The notes under the pieces: generated by a model | What the model was told of the DNA's origin: nothing | What the model saw: the letters and a program-made list of their open reading frames with translations, nothing else | Databases searched by the model: none | Part shown: piece after piece, positions 33,321 to 40,976 of the stretch | Position numbering within the stretch: the stretch's first letter is position 1 | Layout: the number at the start of each line of letters is the position of its first letter | Translations under genes and position numbers: made by a program | Assembly: GCF_900880625.1 (NCBI RefSeq) | Contig: NZ_CAAHFB010000001.1 | Coordinates: 248,001-312,000, forward strand | Direction of reading: 5' to 3' | From: Halorhabdus rudnickae | GTDB taxonomy: Archaea; Halobacteriota; Halobacteria; Halobacteriales; Haloarculaceae | Length of the DNA stretch: 64,000 nt

Positions 33321-36175
33321 CACTCGTCACCTCCTTCTTTCGGCCGAATGTCACAGCGCACGTCGCTGTTGACGCCAGTCGGTCCCCAGAAGTTCGGGAA
33401 GAAGTGCAGATGCTCGCCCGAATCCTCGGGGTACTGGACGAGCTGTGTGGGTTTCATGTACATCGGGATCAGCGAGTTGAAGTTGTTCCGGCTGGGGTAC
33501 TGGTAGCGCTCCCAGGCGAAGTAATGCCGGACGGTCCCGGGTTCGCTGCCGGGGTAGATCTTGGCGTTGGCCTCGATCGTCGCCAGGTCGTTGTAGATCT
33601 CGACCGTGTCGCCGTCCTCGATGCCGCGGTGCTGGGCGTCTTCGGGATTGATGAACACCACGGGCTCGCCCCGGTTGAGCTGGAGCATCTTCTCGCTGTC
33701 GCGCCACGTCGAGTGGATCGACCACCGGCCGTGGGGCGTGTTGTACCGCAGGGGATACTCGCTCTGGTCGTTGGTCTCGACCGGCCGCTTGTGAGTCGGC
33801 AGTTCCTCGCCGAGATCCAGGAACCAGTCGTGATCGATGTAGTACTGCTGGCGACCCGTGAAGGTGGGCCAGGGCTCTTTGTCCTGGACGAAGTCCTTCC
33901 AGGGGGCGTAGGCCGTCCCCTCTTCGAGATCAGACGTCCAGTGGTCGCCCGCCGCCTCGAATCGCTGGGGTTGCTCGACGGTGTCGGCGAAGGTGATCTG
34001 TCCACCGTCCTCGGGATTGCTCTCCGTCGAATGCTCGAGGACGGCCTCACAGGCCGCCCGGTCCTCCTCCAGGGCACCGTCTTCGCCGGTCTCCCAGTCG
34101 CGGACGTAATCGTCGTAGACTGACTGGAGGTCGATCTGGCGATCGAACTTGCGGTCGTCGATCGGATCGATGTCCCGCTCGCGGGCGATTGCCTGAATTT
34201 TCTGGGCGAGTTCTTTGAATATCTGCCAGTCGGACTTGGCCTCGCCGAGGGGTTCGACGGCGGGCGTGAACGGATGCACGTAGGTGTGCATGTCCGTCAT
34301 GTTGAGGTCGTGTTTCTCGTAGTGGCTGGCTGCCGGCAGGACGATGTCGGCGTACAGCGCCGTCGAGTCCAGCCGGAAGTTGATGTCCACGACCAGGTCG
34401 AGTTTATCCCAGAGGACTTCCTCGACGGCAACGTTGCCCTTCGCCTGGTTGAAGAAGTTGCCACGCCAGACGAACATCGTCGACGGATCAGGTCGAGTAC
34501 CGTTCTCGCGTTCCTCGGGATAGACGGGCATCCAGCCCTTCTCGACGGATTCTTCGATCTTCGCACGGGTGTCGGGATCGGTGTTCTCCAGGATACCGGC
34601 GTGGTAGTAGGTCCACAGCGTCGTCGGGACGCCACGGACCGAGCCAGTCGGGAACGAGAGGGACTTCCAGCCGTGGAAGGTCCAGATCTTCTCCTGGCCG
34701 ACGTAGTGATCGACGCCGGTGCCGTTCCGGCCGATGTGGCCCGTCAGCGTGACGAGTAGTTGAATGGCGCGGTTGCCCAGGTCGTTGTGATACCAGTCGT
34801 TGACGCCCTTTCCGTGGATAATCTTCGCGCGGTCGACTTCGGCAAACTCCCGGGCGATCTTCTGATGGGTTTCGGCCCCGACGCCGGTTTCCTCGTGGAC
34901 GTACTCGGGCGTGTAGTTCGCCAACTCTTCCCGGAGGTTGTTCCAGACCGAGGTGACCGAGATCTGCCCGTCGGTCGTCTGGACAGTGGCATCGACGGCG
35001 AGTTGCGGGTCGAAGTCGAGTTCAATCGACAGCGAGTCGTCGTACTTGGCCTCCCGCTCACCTAGCGATCCCGGTGCGGCCCGGAGGGTCCCCTCGCTGT
35101 CCTGCATGACCATGACTTTCTCGGGTTCCTCGGCGTCGACAGAGAGGCCGGGCACTTCGCTTGCCCGGAGGAACTTCCCTGTGTCATCCCGGACGAGCAG
35201 GGGCATGTCGGACTGTTCTTTCAGGTGGGCCTCGTCGTAGCGGTTTTCCTCGACGATAGTGCGAGCCATGCCCAGCGCCAGCGCAGTGTCCGTCCCCGAA
35301 TTCGGTGCGATCCACTCGTCGGTGTGGACGGCCGTCTGGGAGTAATCAGAGAAGATCCCGACGCGTTTGGCACCCTCGTAGCCGGCATCGAGGAAGTACT
35401 TCGCGTCGGGGATGCGCGTGACGTTGATGTTCGATCCCCACGCGATGATATACTCGGCGTTGTGCCAGTCGGCGCTCTCGGCGTTGTCGGTCTGGTGGCC
35501 CCAGGTGATGGGCTGGCCCGGCGGCAGGTCCGAGTACCAGTCATAGAAGGAGTGGGAGACCCCGCCGAGCAGGTTTATCAGCCGCGAGCCCGAGGCGAAG
35601 GAGACGGGACTCATCGCCGGGATCGGCGTGAACCCGGAGATAGCGTCGTATCGGCCGTCCTGGATCTCTTCGATGACGTGCTCGGCGATCTCCGTCAGGG
35701 CTTCGTCCCAGGAGATGCGCTCCCACTCGCCGGCGCCGCGCTCGCCGGTCCGGCGCATGGGATACTGGACACGCTGTTCGGCGTCGACGTAGTCGTTATA
35801 GCAGGCCCCTTTCTGGCAGCCTCGCGGATTGGGGTCGGGGAGGCTCTCGTCGAAGCGGGGGTAGTCGTTGGCCTGTTGTTCGCGCCAGACCTGGCCGTTC
35901 TTGACGTAGACGTCCCACGAACAGGAGCCGGTGCAGTTGACCGAATGGGTCGACCGGGCCACGGAGTCCCAGTCCCACTCCTCGCGATAGAAGTCCTCCC
36001 AGTCGCGGTAGGGGTAGTTACCGATGGGATCGTCGACGGCTTCCAGCCCGTCCAGGGCCCGATCGGCAACGGTCAGGCCGGTCGCGCCGACCACGCCGGC
36101 TGCCCCGGCACCCAGCAGGAAGTCACGGCGCGAGAGGCCGTCTGTACTGTCGTCGGATGGATTTGCGTCGCTCAT
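33320..36175 (-). CDS. narG: Respiratory nitrate reductase catalytic subunit, Tat-exported
   Basis: The 951-residue protein has a Tat signal (GLSRRDFLLGAGAAGVVGAT), so it works on the outer face of the membrane as in other haloarchaea. The Fe-S cluster motif has the His form HSVNCTGSCSWDVYVKNGQV, then NPRGCQKGACYNDYV. The molybdenum-ligand segment is SHSFYDWYSDLPPGQPITWG with the Asp in YSDLP, diagnostic of NarG over DMSO reductases, and HGWKSLSFPTGSVRGVPTT follows. It binds Mo-bisMGD and reduces nitrate to nitrite. It overlaps the small membrane gene by four bases (ATGA). Confidence 0.97.
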   Translation of the reverse strand: MSDANPSDDSTDGLSRRDFLLGAGAAGVVGATGLTVADRALDGLEAVDDPIGNYPYRDWEDFYREEWDWDSVARSTHSVNCTGSCSWDVYVKNGQVWREQQANDYPRFDESLPDPNPRGCQKGACYNDYVDAEQRVQYPMRRTGERGAGEWERISWDEALTEIAEHVIEEIQDGRYDAISGFTPIPAMSPVSFASGSRLINLLGGVSHSFYDWYSDLPPGQPITWGHQTDNAESADWHNAEYIIAWGSNINVTRIPDAKYFLDAGYEGAKRVGIFSDYSQTAVHTDEWIAPNSGTDTALALGMARTIVEENRYDEAHLKEQSDMPLLVRDDTGKFLRASEVPGLSVDAEEPEKVMVMQDSEGTLRAAPGSLGEREAKYDDSLSIELDFDPQLAVDATVQTTDGQISVTSVWNNLREELANYTPEYVHEETGVGAETHQKIAREFAEVDRAKIIHGKGVNDWYHNDLGNRAIQLLVTLTGHIGRNGTGVDHYVGQEKIWTFHGWKSLSFPTGSVRGVPTTLWTYYHAGILENTDPDTRAKIEESVEKGWMPVYPEERENGTRPDPSTMFVWRGNFFNQAKGNVAVEEVLWDKLDLVVDINFRLDSTALYADIVLPAASHYEKHDLNMTDMHTYVHPFTPAVEPLGEAKSDWQIFKELAQKIQAIARERDIDPIDDRKFDRQIDLQSVYDDYVRDWETGEDGALEEDRAACEAVLEHSTESNPEDGGQITFADTVEQPQRFEAAGDHWTSDLEEGTAYAPWKDFVQDKEPWPTFTGRQQYYIDHDWFLDLGEELPTHKRPVETNDQSEYPLRYNTPHGRWSIHSTWRDSEKMLQLNRGEPVVFINPEDAQHRGIEDGDTVEIYNDLATIEANAKIYPGSEPGTVRHYFAWERYQYPSRNNFNSLIPMYMKPTQLVQYPEDSGEHLHFFPNFWGPTGVNSDVRCDIRPKEGGDE

Positions 36176-36357
36176 TGGTTGTCGATGAAGACGGTTGCAG
36201 TCGCGAGTGTCACTCCGATCACGACGAGTGCGAGCCCGGCAGTGCTCGTCGGCCCCACTTCCAGGGCCGCGGCCACTAGCGCCAGCCCGAGGAGTTTACT
36301 CGCCGTATCCACACGTCGATACGTCCGACCGGACAATGCCTGCAAGTGCTCACTCAT
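36172..36357 (-). CDS. Small membrane protein of the nar operon
   Basis: The 61-residue protein has two membrane helices ([20 protein letters not shown] and [18 protein letters not shown]). It is coupled to narC (8-base overlap, ATGAGTGA) and to narG (4-base overlap). A small open frame in this place is part of the haloarchaeal narBC-narGH layout. The role is unknown; a structural or assembly part of the cytochrome complex is possible. Confidence 0.85.
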   Translation of the reverse strand: MSEHLQALSGRTYRRVDTASKLLGLALVAAALEVGPTSTAGLALVVIGVTLATATVFIDNQ

Positions 36358-37798
36358 CTTCGGGCACCTCCACTGGGTCTATCGTGTCCTCAGTGTCTGT
36401 TGACGCCACTGGGCCGACATCGTCGTCCGGTTGGGCCGGTGTCTCGGCCGCCTCCCGTTCGCGGTTGATCGTCCAGTGGACGAGTCCGAACGCGACGACG
36501 GGGCCGAGTATCATTGTGAACAACAGCGGCAGATTGACGATGTCCGTCGACACCCCGATCGCTTCCGCGAGCAGGTTGTTCATGCCCGCGATCGAGGCGA
36601 TCATAATGAAGACGACGCCGGCGACGCCGACGGCCGTCTGGACCGGCCGCTCGAAGGGATCGGCCGTGAAGTGAACGCTGTCTCGCCGACGGTCGATAAA
36701 GGGCCAGGCGAACACTGCCAGGAAGACCAGCGACGGGAGGGCGACCCCGCCGAGGAACTCAGCGCTGACCTCGATCGGCCCGAGATGGAAGCCCAGCGAG
36801 GACGGCAGGACTTTCAGGAATCCGTAGAGCCACATGAAGAACCAGTCGGGCATGATCAACGCCGGCGTCCCGGCTGGGTTGTTCGGCCCGTACTCGGCGA
36901 TGTTGTGGACGGGCAGGAACCCGGCGAGCAGCGAGAGTGCCGCAAGCGTGAGGAAGAAGACGACGGCACTGACCGCCGCTTGATTGGGGAACGCCGGCAA
37001 TCCGACGACGACGCTGTCGTCTTCGCTATCGACGGTGTCACGGTCGCGGCCGTCGACGGTCCCGGTGGCCGAAGAACCGACCGGCTCGACGTCACCCTCG
37101 CGCTGTGCTTCGGTGTGTTTCTGTCTGACCAGCAGACCCATGTGGACCGCCAGCCCGACGGCGATCAACACCGGGATGATGAAGACGTGCAAGAAAAACA
37201 ACCGTGGGATCGTCGCACTGGATGGGAAATCCCCGCCGAAGACGATCGCGGCGATCGGATCGCCCAGGATGGGGATCGAGCCGGCGATGTTGAAGCCGAT
37301 CCCGGTCGCCGTCGAGGCGAACTCGTCGAACGGGAGTGCGTAGCCGGTGTAGGCCGCTCCCATCGCCAGGATCGCCAACGTGGTTCCGACGACCCAGTTG
37401 ATCTCCCGCGGCTTGCGATACGCGCCATGGAAGAACACCCGCAGCATGTGCAGGCCGATCGAGGCGACAAAGAGGTGGGCCGCCCAGTGGTGGAACCGCC
37501 GGATGAACATGCCAAAGGGCACGTCGTAGGTGAGCTGAAGGACGCTCCCGAATGCGGCGGGCAGCGAGTCGCCCTGGAACTGCGCGACGCTGCCTTCGTA
37601 GGTCATCTCCGTCGTCGAGGGCTCGTAGAAAAAGCCGAGGAAGATGCCCGTCAATACGAGCATTCCGAAGGAGAACAGCGCGACCTCCCCGAGCAGGAAC
37701 GAGTCCTCGGCGGGGAAGGCCTTCCCGAGGAATGCCTCGGCCTCGTCCAAATCGAGGCGATCGTCGAACCACGCGTAGACGCGCTGGCTTCGGGACAT
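36350..37798 (-). CDS. narC: Cytochrome b of the nitrate reductase complex
   Basis: The 482-residue protein combines a cytochrome b N-terminal half ([59 protein letters not shown]) with a C-terminal half ([19 protein letters not shown], then four more helices). The His pairs bind two b haems. With the Rieske protein it forms a bc1-like quinol oxidase for NarGH, as established for Haloferax-type pNar. ATG 37798 overlaps the Rieske stop by one base; GTG 37801 is an alternative. Confidence 0.93.
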   Translation of the reverse strand: MSRSQRVYAWFDDRLDLDEAEAFLGKAFPAEDSFLLGEVALFSFGMLVLTGIFLGFFYEPSTTEMTYEGSVAQFQGDSLPAAFGSVLQLTYDVPFGMFIRRFHHWAAHLFVASIGLHMLRVFFHGAYRKPREINWVVGTTLAILAMGAAYTGYALPFDEFASTATGIGFNIAGSIPILGDPIAAIVFGGDFPSSATIPRLFFLHVFIIPVLIAVGLAVHMGLLVRQKHTEAQREGDVEPVGSSATGTVDGRDRDTVDSEDDSVVVGLPAFPNQAAVSAVVFFLTLAALSLLAGFLPVHNIAEYGPNNPAGTPALIMPDWFFMWLYGFLKVLPSSLGFHLGPIEVSAEFLGGVALPSLVFLAVFAWPFIDRRRDSVHFTADPFERPVQTAVGVAGVVFIMIASIAGMNNLLAEAIGVSTDIVNLPLLFTMILGPVVAFGLVHWTINREREAAETPAQPDDDVGPVASTDTEDTIDPVEVPEDE

Positions 37799-38427
37799 CA
37801 CTCACCTCCTGCGCCGACGGGTCCTTCGAAGTCGCCGGTCGCGATCAAATGCCCCTCACTGGCAAGCGTGATTGGGAGTTGTGGCAGTGCTCTGGGTGGT
37901 GGACCGCCCGTGACTGTCGCCCCGTTGGTCGGGTCGAACTTCCCGTAGTGGCATGGACAGACGAGCGTGTCTTCCTCGCGGTCGGAGACCGTACAGCCTG
38001 CGTGCGTGCAGATCTTCGAGTAGGCGGCGTAGCCCTCGACGGTGTAGGCCATGTTCGTCTCCCCGCCGTAGGCCGTCTCCGGAAAGCGGAAGAGCAGCGT
38101 CGGTGCGTCCCCGATCCCAGGTCTGGGCTCGGGGAAGACGGTCAGCTGTTCGCCCTCTGCGAGGCGGTCGGGCGTGATCCGGTTTCCGTCGCCGTCGACC
38201 AGCGGGATGCCGTCGCCGTAGATCGGGCCGGTGTAGGTGCGCTGGAAGACCTGCTGGAGGCCCGCGAGCGGCGCGGCCAGGCTCCCCAGGGCCGTGAGCC
38301 CGCCCGCGGTCGCGAGGAGTTTGGCGATGTCGCGCCGTTCGACCTCGGCCCGGTCGTCCGTGTAGATGCTCGGTCGGACGGGGCCGGAAGTCTCCCCGTC
38401 GTGTTCGCAGGGGCAATCCTCACTCAC
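37798..38427 (-). CDS. narB: Rieske iron-sulfur protein of the nitrate reductase complex
   Basis: The 209-residue protein has a Tat-like anchor near [20 protein letters not shown] and the Rieske motifs [13 protein letters not shown] and [14 protein letters not shown], which hold the [2Fe-2S] cluster with two Cys and two His. It hands quinol electrons from cytochrome b toward NarGH. GTG 38427 is the start ([10 protein letters not shown]); it overlaps the NarA-like gene by eight bases. The Cys-rich start CPCEH is unusual but before the anchor. Confidence 0.93.
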   Translation of the reverse strand: MSEDCPCEHDGETSGPVRPSIYTDDRAEVERRDIAKLLATAGGLTALGSLAAPLAGLQQVFQRTYTGPIYGDGIPLVDGDGNRITPDRLAEGEQLTVFPEPRPGIGDAPTLLFRFPETAYGGETNMAYTVEGYAAYSKICTHAGCTVSDREEDTLVCPCHYGKFDPTNGATVTGGPPPRALPQLPITLASEGHLIATGDFEGPVGAGGE

Positions 38428-38995
38428 CGTGACCCCTCCGTTCGGCGACGGCGACGTGGGGCATGAACCAGGCGTAGTAGGCGACCGTGAGCAAGGCCAG
38501 GGAGGTGAACAATCCGGTCGCGTACAGCCCGAAGTACTGGGTCCGGGCCAGCGTGAGATACTCGCCGGTGAACAGCGCGGCGAAGGCGATGGCGAGCACC
38601 GTCAGCCCGGCCATCGCGACCAACCCCTCGATCGAATCGGGGGCGTCCTCGTAGGCCACGAGCCAGCGATTCTCGGTCTCGAACCAGGGGAGTACCCGAT
38701 CCGGAGTCGACACCGGGTCGTCCGGATCGCTTCGTCTCACCGCCCGGTTCATGAACTGATGCGCTCCGGCCAGGGCCCCGACAAGGGCGAACAGCGCAAT
38801 CCAGACGATCACGCCGACCTGGCTCGGTGACAGTTTGTTCGGCGTATCGATCAGGCCCTCCAGTGGTTGCATGTCGGAAACGCTCTGATCGATCGCGATC
38901 TCTTCGGCGGGTGGTTCGCCGTGTAACGCCACGAACCACATCGGCAGGAGAACGGCGAGTACCACGACCGCGATGACGAGTGTGGACCGTTTCAT
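38420..38995 (-). CDS. NarA-like membrane protein, first gene of the nar operon
   Basis: The 191-residue protein has four or so hydrophobic segments, with MKRSTLVIAVVVLAVLLPMW at the start and WIALFALVGALAGAHQFMNR, FAALFTGEYLTLARTQYFGL further on. No haem or metal motif is clear. It takes the place of narA before narB in haloarchaeal nar operons. ATG 38995 is used; GTG 39004 is in frame upstream. The promoter region faces narO. Confidence 0.75.
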   Translation of the reverse strand: MKRSTLVIAVVVLAVLLPMWFVALHGEPPAEEIAIDQSVSDMQPLEGLIDTPNKLSPSQVGVIVWIALFALVGALAGAHQFMNRAVRRSDPDDPVSTPDRVLPWFETENRWLVAYEDAPDSIEGLVAMAGLTVLAIAFAALFTGEYLTLARTQYFGLYATGLFTSLALLTVAYYAWFMPHVAVAERRGHGE

Positions 38996-39137
38996 GTTGA
39001 TCACTGTGTGCTGATGCGTCCCACCACCAGTGGTTGCGGAAACTGGTAGGGCGGAGACGTCGGTCCCTTAGACAAAGACGGTCTTCCTCCATAGAAAGAC
39101 AACCTCAGCGCTGAGGGCTTTTATGTTAGAAAATTGT

Positions 39138-39149
39138 GAAATATGTTCG
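39138..39149. promoter_or_regulatory. Second, imperfect NarO-type site
   Basis: GAAATATGTTCG matches the CGAAYATRTTCG pattern at 10 of 12 positions. It is on the narA side of a TATA-like TTTATAC at about 39,157-39,163. Confidence 0.4.
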
Positions 39150-39156
39150 GCCGACT

Positions 39157-39163
39157 GTTTATA
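39157..39163. promoter_or_regulatory. TATA-like element shared by the divergent nar and narO genes
   Basis: TTTATAC reads as GTATAAA on the minus strand. It is placed between the two palindromic sites, so it could drive the nar operon with the perfect palindrome just upstream, or narO with the imperfect site upstream. The transcription start is not visible from sequence alone. Confidence 0.4.
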
Positions 39164-39181
39164 CGTGATCCCAAGGTGGGG

Positions 39182-39193
39182 CGAACATGTTCG
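39182..39193. promoter_or_regulatory. Perfect NarO-type palindrome in the narA/narO intergenic region
   Basis: CGAACATGTTCG is fully self-complementary. It lies 19 bases from the TATA-like element on the narO side. NarO of Haloferax volcanii is known to activate nar and nirK promoters; assignment of this box to it is inferred from location and symmetry. Confidence 0.6.
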
Positions 39194-39233
39194 GGCCAAA
39201 CGAAATATGGCTCGTCCGGTTGTACGTAACACA

Positions 39234-39923
39234 ATGGAGGGGGTTCGGGCGGAACTCGTCGTCGAGGACCCACGTCGCTGTGACGTAGCCGCTGCCTCCC
39301 GCGATTGCGGGCCGGTCTCGTCGGTTTCCCGGAGTGTCGTCCCGGACGCCGAGGGGCGCGTCCACGACGAGTTCACGGTTCGGGAAGGCGACCGTCCGGA
39401 TACGCTCGGCGACGCGACGGCGATATTCCGGGACGACAAACGGACTATCTATCGACTCCCGCGAGCGCACGGCCAGGGATGTGTCTGTGAGTGTATCGAA
39501 CGCGAAGGCTGTACCGTCCGTAACGTACAGATCGTGGACGGAACGCTGTTCGTGACTGTGCTTGCCTGTGATCTCGACGGAATCAGAGCGATCGTTTCGA
39601 CGTTGCGGGAGACTCAGGACGGCGTCAAAGTGGGGAAACTCCTCCGGGCGCCGCCGGAGGACGACCCAGGACCGCTGTGGGTCACTGATCCCGACGACCT
39701 GACCGCCCGCCAGCGCGAGGTGCTGGAGACCGCCTACGAGATGGGCTACTTTGAGTATCCACGGAACGCCAGTGCCGCGGTCGTCGCGGACGAACTCGGG
39801 GTCGCCACGCCCACATTCACCGAGCACCTCGCGGCCGCCCAGCGCAAACTCCTCGAAGGATTACTGGAGAACTCTCGATCGGACACAACTGCAAGGCAGC
39901 GCTCTCCCAAAGAGCGACCGTGA
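39234..39923 (+). CDS. narO: NarO-like anaerobic/nitrate respiration activator
   Basis: The 229-residue protein has a Cys-rich N-terminal sensing part. Cys16 and Cys25 come first, then the cluster GCVCECIEREGC (Cys83, 85, 87 and 93), which fits an oxygen-sensitive metal or Fe-S site. It also has a C-terminal HTH_10 domain (TARQREVLETAYEMGYFEYP, then LGVATPTFTEHLAAAQRKLL). Gene order, divergence from the nar operon and the Cys cluster identify it as NarO or a close relative. ATG 39234 is used; ATG 39207 would add nine residues. Confidence 0.82.
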   Translation: MEGVRAELVVEDPRRCDVAAASRDCGPVSSVSRSVVPDAEGRVHDEFTVREGDRPDTLGDATAIFRDDKRTIYRLPRAHGQGCVCECIEREGCTVRNVQIVDGTLFVTVLACDLDGIRAIVSTLRETQDGVKVGKLLRAPPEDDPGPLWVTDPDDLTARQREVLETAYEMGYFEYPRNASAAVVADELGVATPTFTEHLAAAQRKLLEGLLENSRSDTTARQRSPKERP

Positions 39924-39933
39924 GGGGCGACGG

Positions 39934-40263
39934 TCACTGCTCGACTGAGACGGCCGCTTCTCGGGTTTCTTCCTCCGTCACGTCCCTGGGGTCTCCGTGG
40001 CTCTCGACGGCAAAAAGGGTCGCCACTGTGCGAGCGAGTGCCGGGTCGTCCCGCTGGGCGGCCAGGTCGAGAGCCACCATCGGTCCTGTGAGAATCTGGT
40101 CGGCCAGACGGTCACAGAGTCCTTCGAGTTCGCCCCGACAGTCCTCGTCTAGCTTCCGGGTCGCCACAGCGACGTGTCGCTGTTTCGTCCGTTCGGTACG
40201 CTCGCATAACCGGTGTTCGACCGCGTCCGGATCGACGTTTCTCTCCCCGTTCGCTCCCGACAT
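39934..40263 (-). CDS. Stand-alone domain resembling the C-terminal dimerisation region of glutamyl-tRNA reductase
   Basis: ATG 40263 gives 109 residues. They are helical, with VEHRLCERTERTKQRHVAVA, then LEGLCDRLADQILTGPMVAL and LARTVATLFAVE, a pattern close to the HemA dimerisation helices (a helix rich in Glu/Arg, then LA-x-R-hydrophobic-x-LLHPP-like). The catalytic and NADPH domains are missing, so it cannot be a reductase. A NarO-type palindrome lies 38 bases upstream. It is convergent with narO, 10 bases apart. The family match is by eye and needs a profile search. Confidence 0.55.
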   Translation of the reverse strand: MSGANGERNVDPDAVEHRLCERTERTKQRHVAVATRKLDEDCRGELEGLCDRLADQILTGPMVALDLAAQRDDPALARTVATLFAVESHGDPRDVTEEETREAAVSVEQ

Positions 40264-40301
40264 GGTCGGAGCGACGAACCCATCCACGAAAAGGCCTACA
40301 G

Positions 40302-40313
40302 CGAACATATTCG
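40302..40313 (-). promoter_or_regulatory. NarO-type palindrome before the HemA-like gene
   Basis: CGAACATATTCG differs by one base from the perfect site at 39,182. It ends 38 bases before the start codon at 40,263 on the minus strand. Confidence 0.55.
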
Positions 40314-40352
40314 TCTCAGGGAAATCCCAGTCCGGCAGCCTCGGCGCTTCGG

Positions 40353-40976
40353 TCAGTCCTCGAATAGCGTTCGCGCCACTTTCAGGTCCGCTCGCGTGTT
40401 GACGTTTTTCACCGAGCGATCGAGATCGACGCATGCCGGTGATTCCTCGGCCGATACGACCACGGCGGAGAGTCGCTCGACCAGCGCGTGCAGGCTCCGG
40501 CCAGACCGGTCGGTTTCGAGCGCCTCGGCGAGCGCGCCCCGGCGGTACCAGGCATGGAGTGGGTGGAGTCCGTTCGCCGTCCGTGGAACGACTGCGTCGG
40601 CTTCCCCGGCCCGTTTCCCGGCGAGCCACTCGACCGACGCTTCCTCGACCAGCGGCATGTCACAACCGAGGACCAGCGACCATCGGGCATCGGACGCCTC
40701 CACAGCGCCCGACAACCCGGCGAGAGGTCCCTCCCGGTCGGGCACGTCGATCACGAACCGGACTAGCGCGTCCAGTACGTCGGCGTAAGCCTCCCGTTGT
40801 TCGGCCGTCGCGACGGCGACGATCGGCGTCCTGTCGGTGGCTCTTCCGGCGATGTCCACGACGCGCCCGATCAGGGACATCCCGCCGACCGTTGCCAGCG
40901 CCTTCTCACCGCCCTCGAAGCGACGACTCCGCCCACCGGCCAGGACGATCGCCGCCGCGTTCTCAATCGACGGCAT
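40353..40976 (-). CDS. mobA: Molybdenum cofactor guanylyltransferase
   Basis: The 207-residue protein starts AAAIVLAGGRSRRFEGGEKA, the GTP-binding loop of MobA, and has DVPDREGPLAGLSGAVEA, WSLVLGCDMPLVEE (metal-binding Asp) and VKNVNTRADL. It turns Mo-molybdopterin into the bis-MGD form that NarG needs. Its first 14 bases overlap the end of the MoeA fusion gene, so the two are coupled. Confidence 0.93.
   Translation of the reverse strand: MPSIENAAAIVLAGGRSRRFEGGEKALATVGGMSLIGRVVDIAGRATDRTPIVAVATAEQREAYADVLDALVRFVIDVPDREGPLAGLSGAVEASDARWSLVLGCDMPLVEEASVEWLAGKRAGEADAVVPRTANGLHPLHAWYRRGALAEALETDRSGRSLHALVERLSAVVVSAEESPACVDLDRSVKNVNTRADLKVARTLFED

Noticed and set aside
36431-37948. Long plus-strand frame of 505 codons antisense to narC.
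   Set aside because: It is the antisense shadow of a well-supported cytochrome b gene; its product is rich in Arg, Asp and Gly-Asp runs and matches no family.
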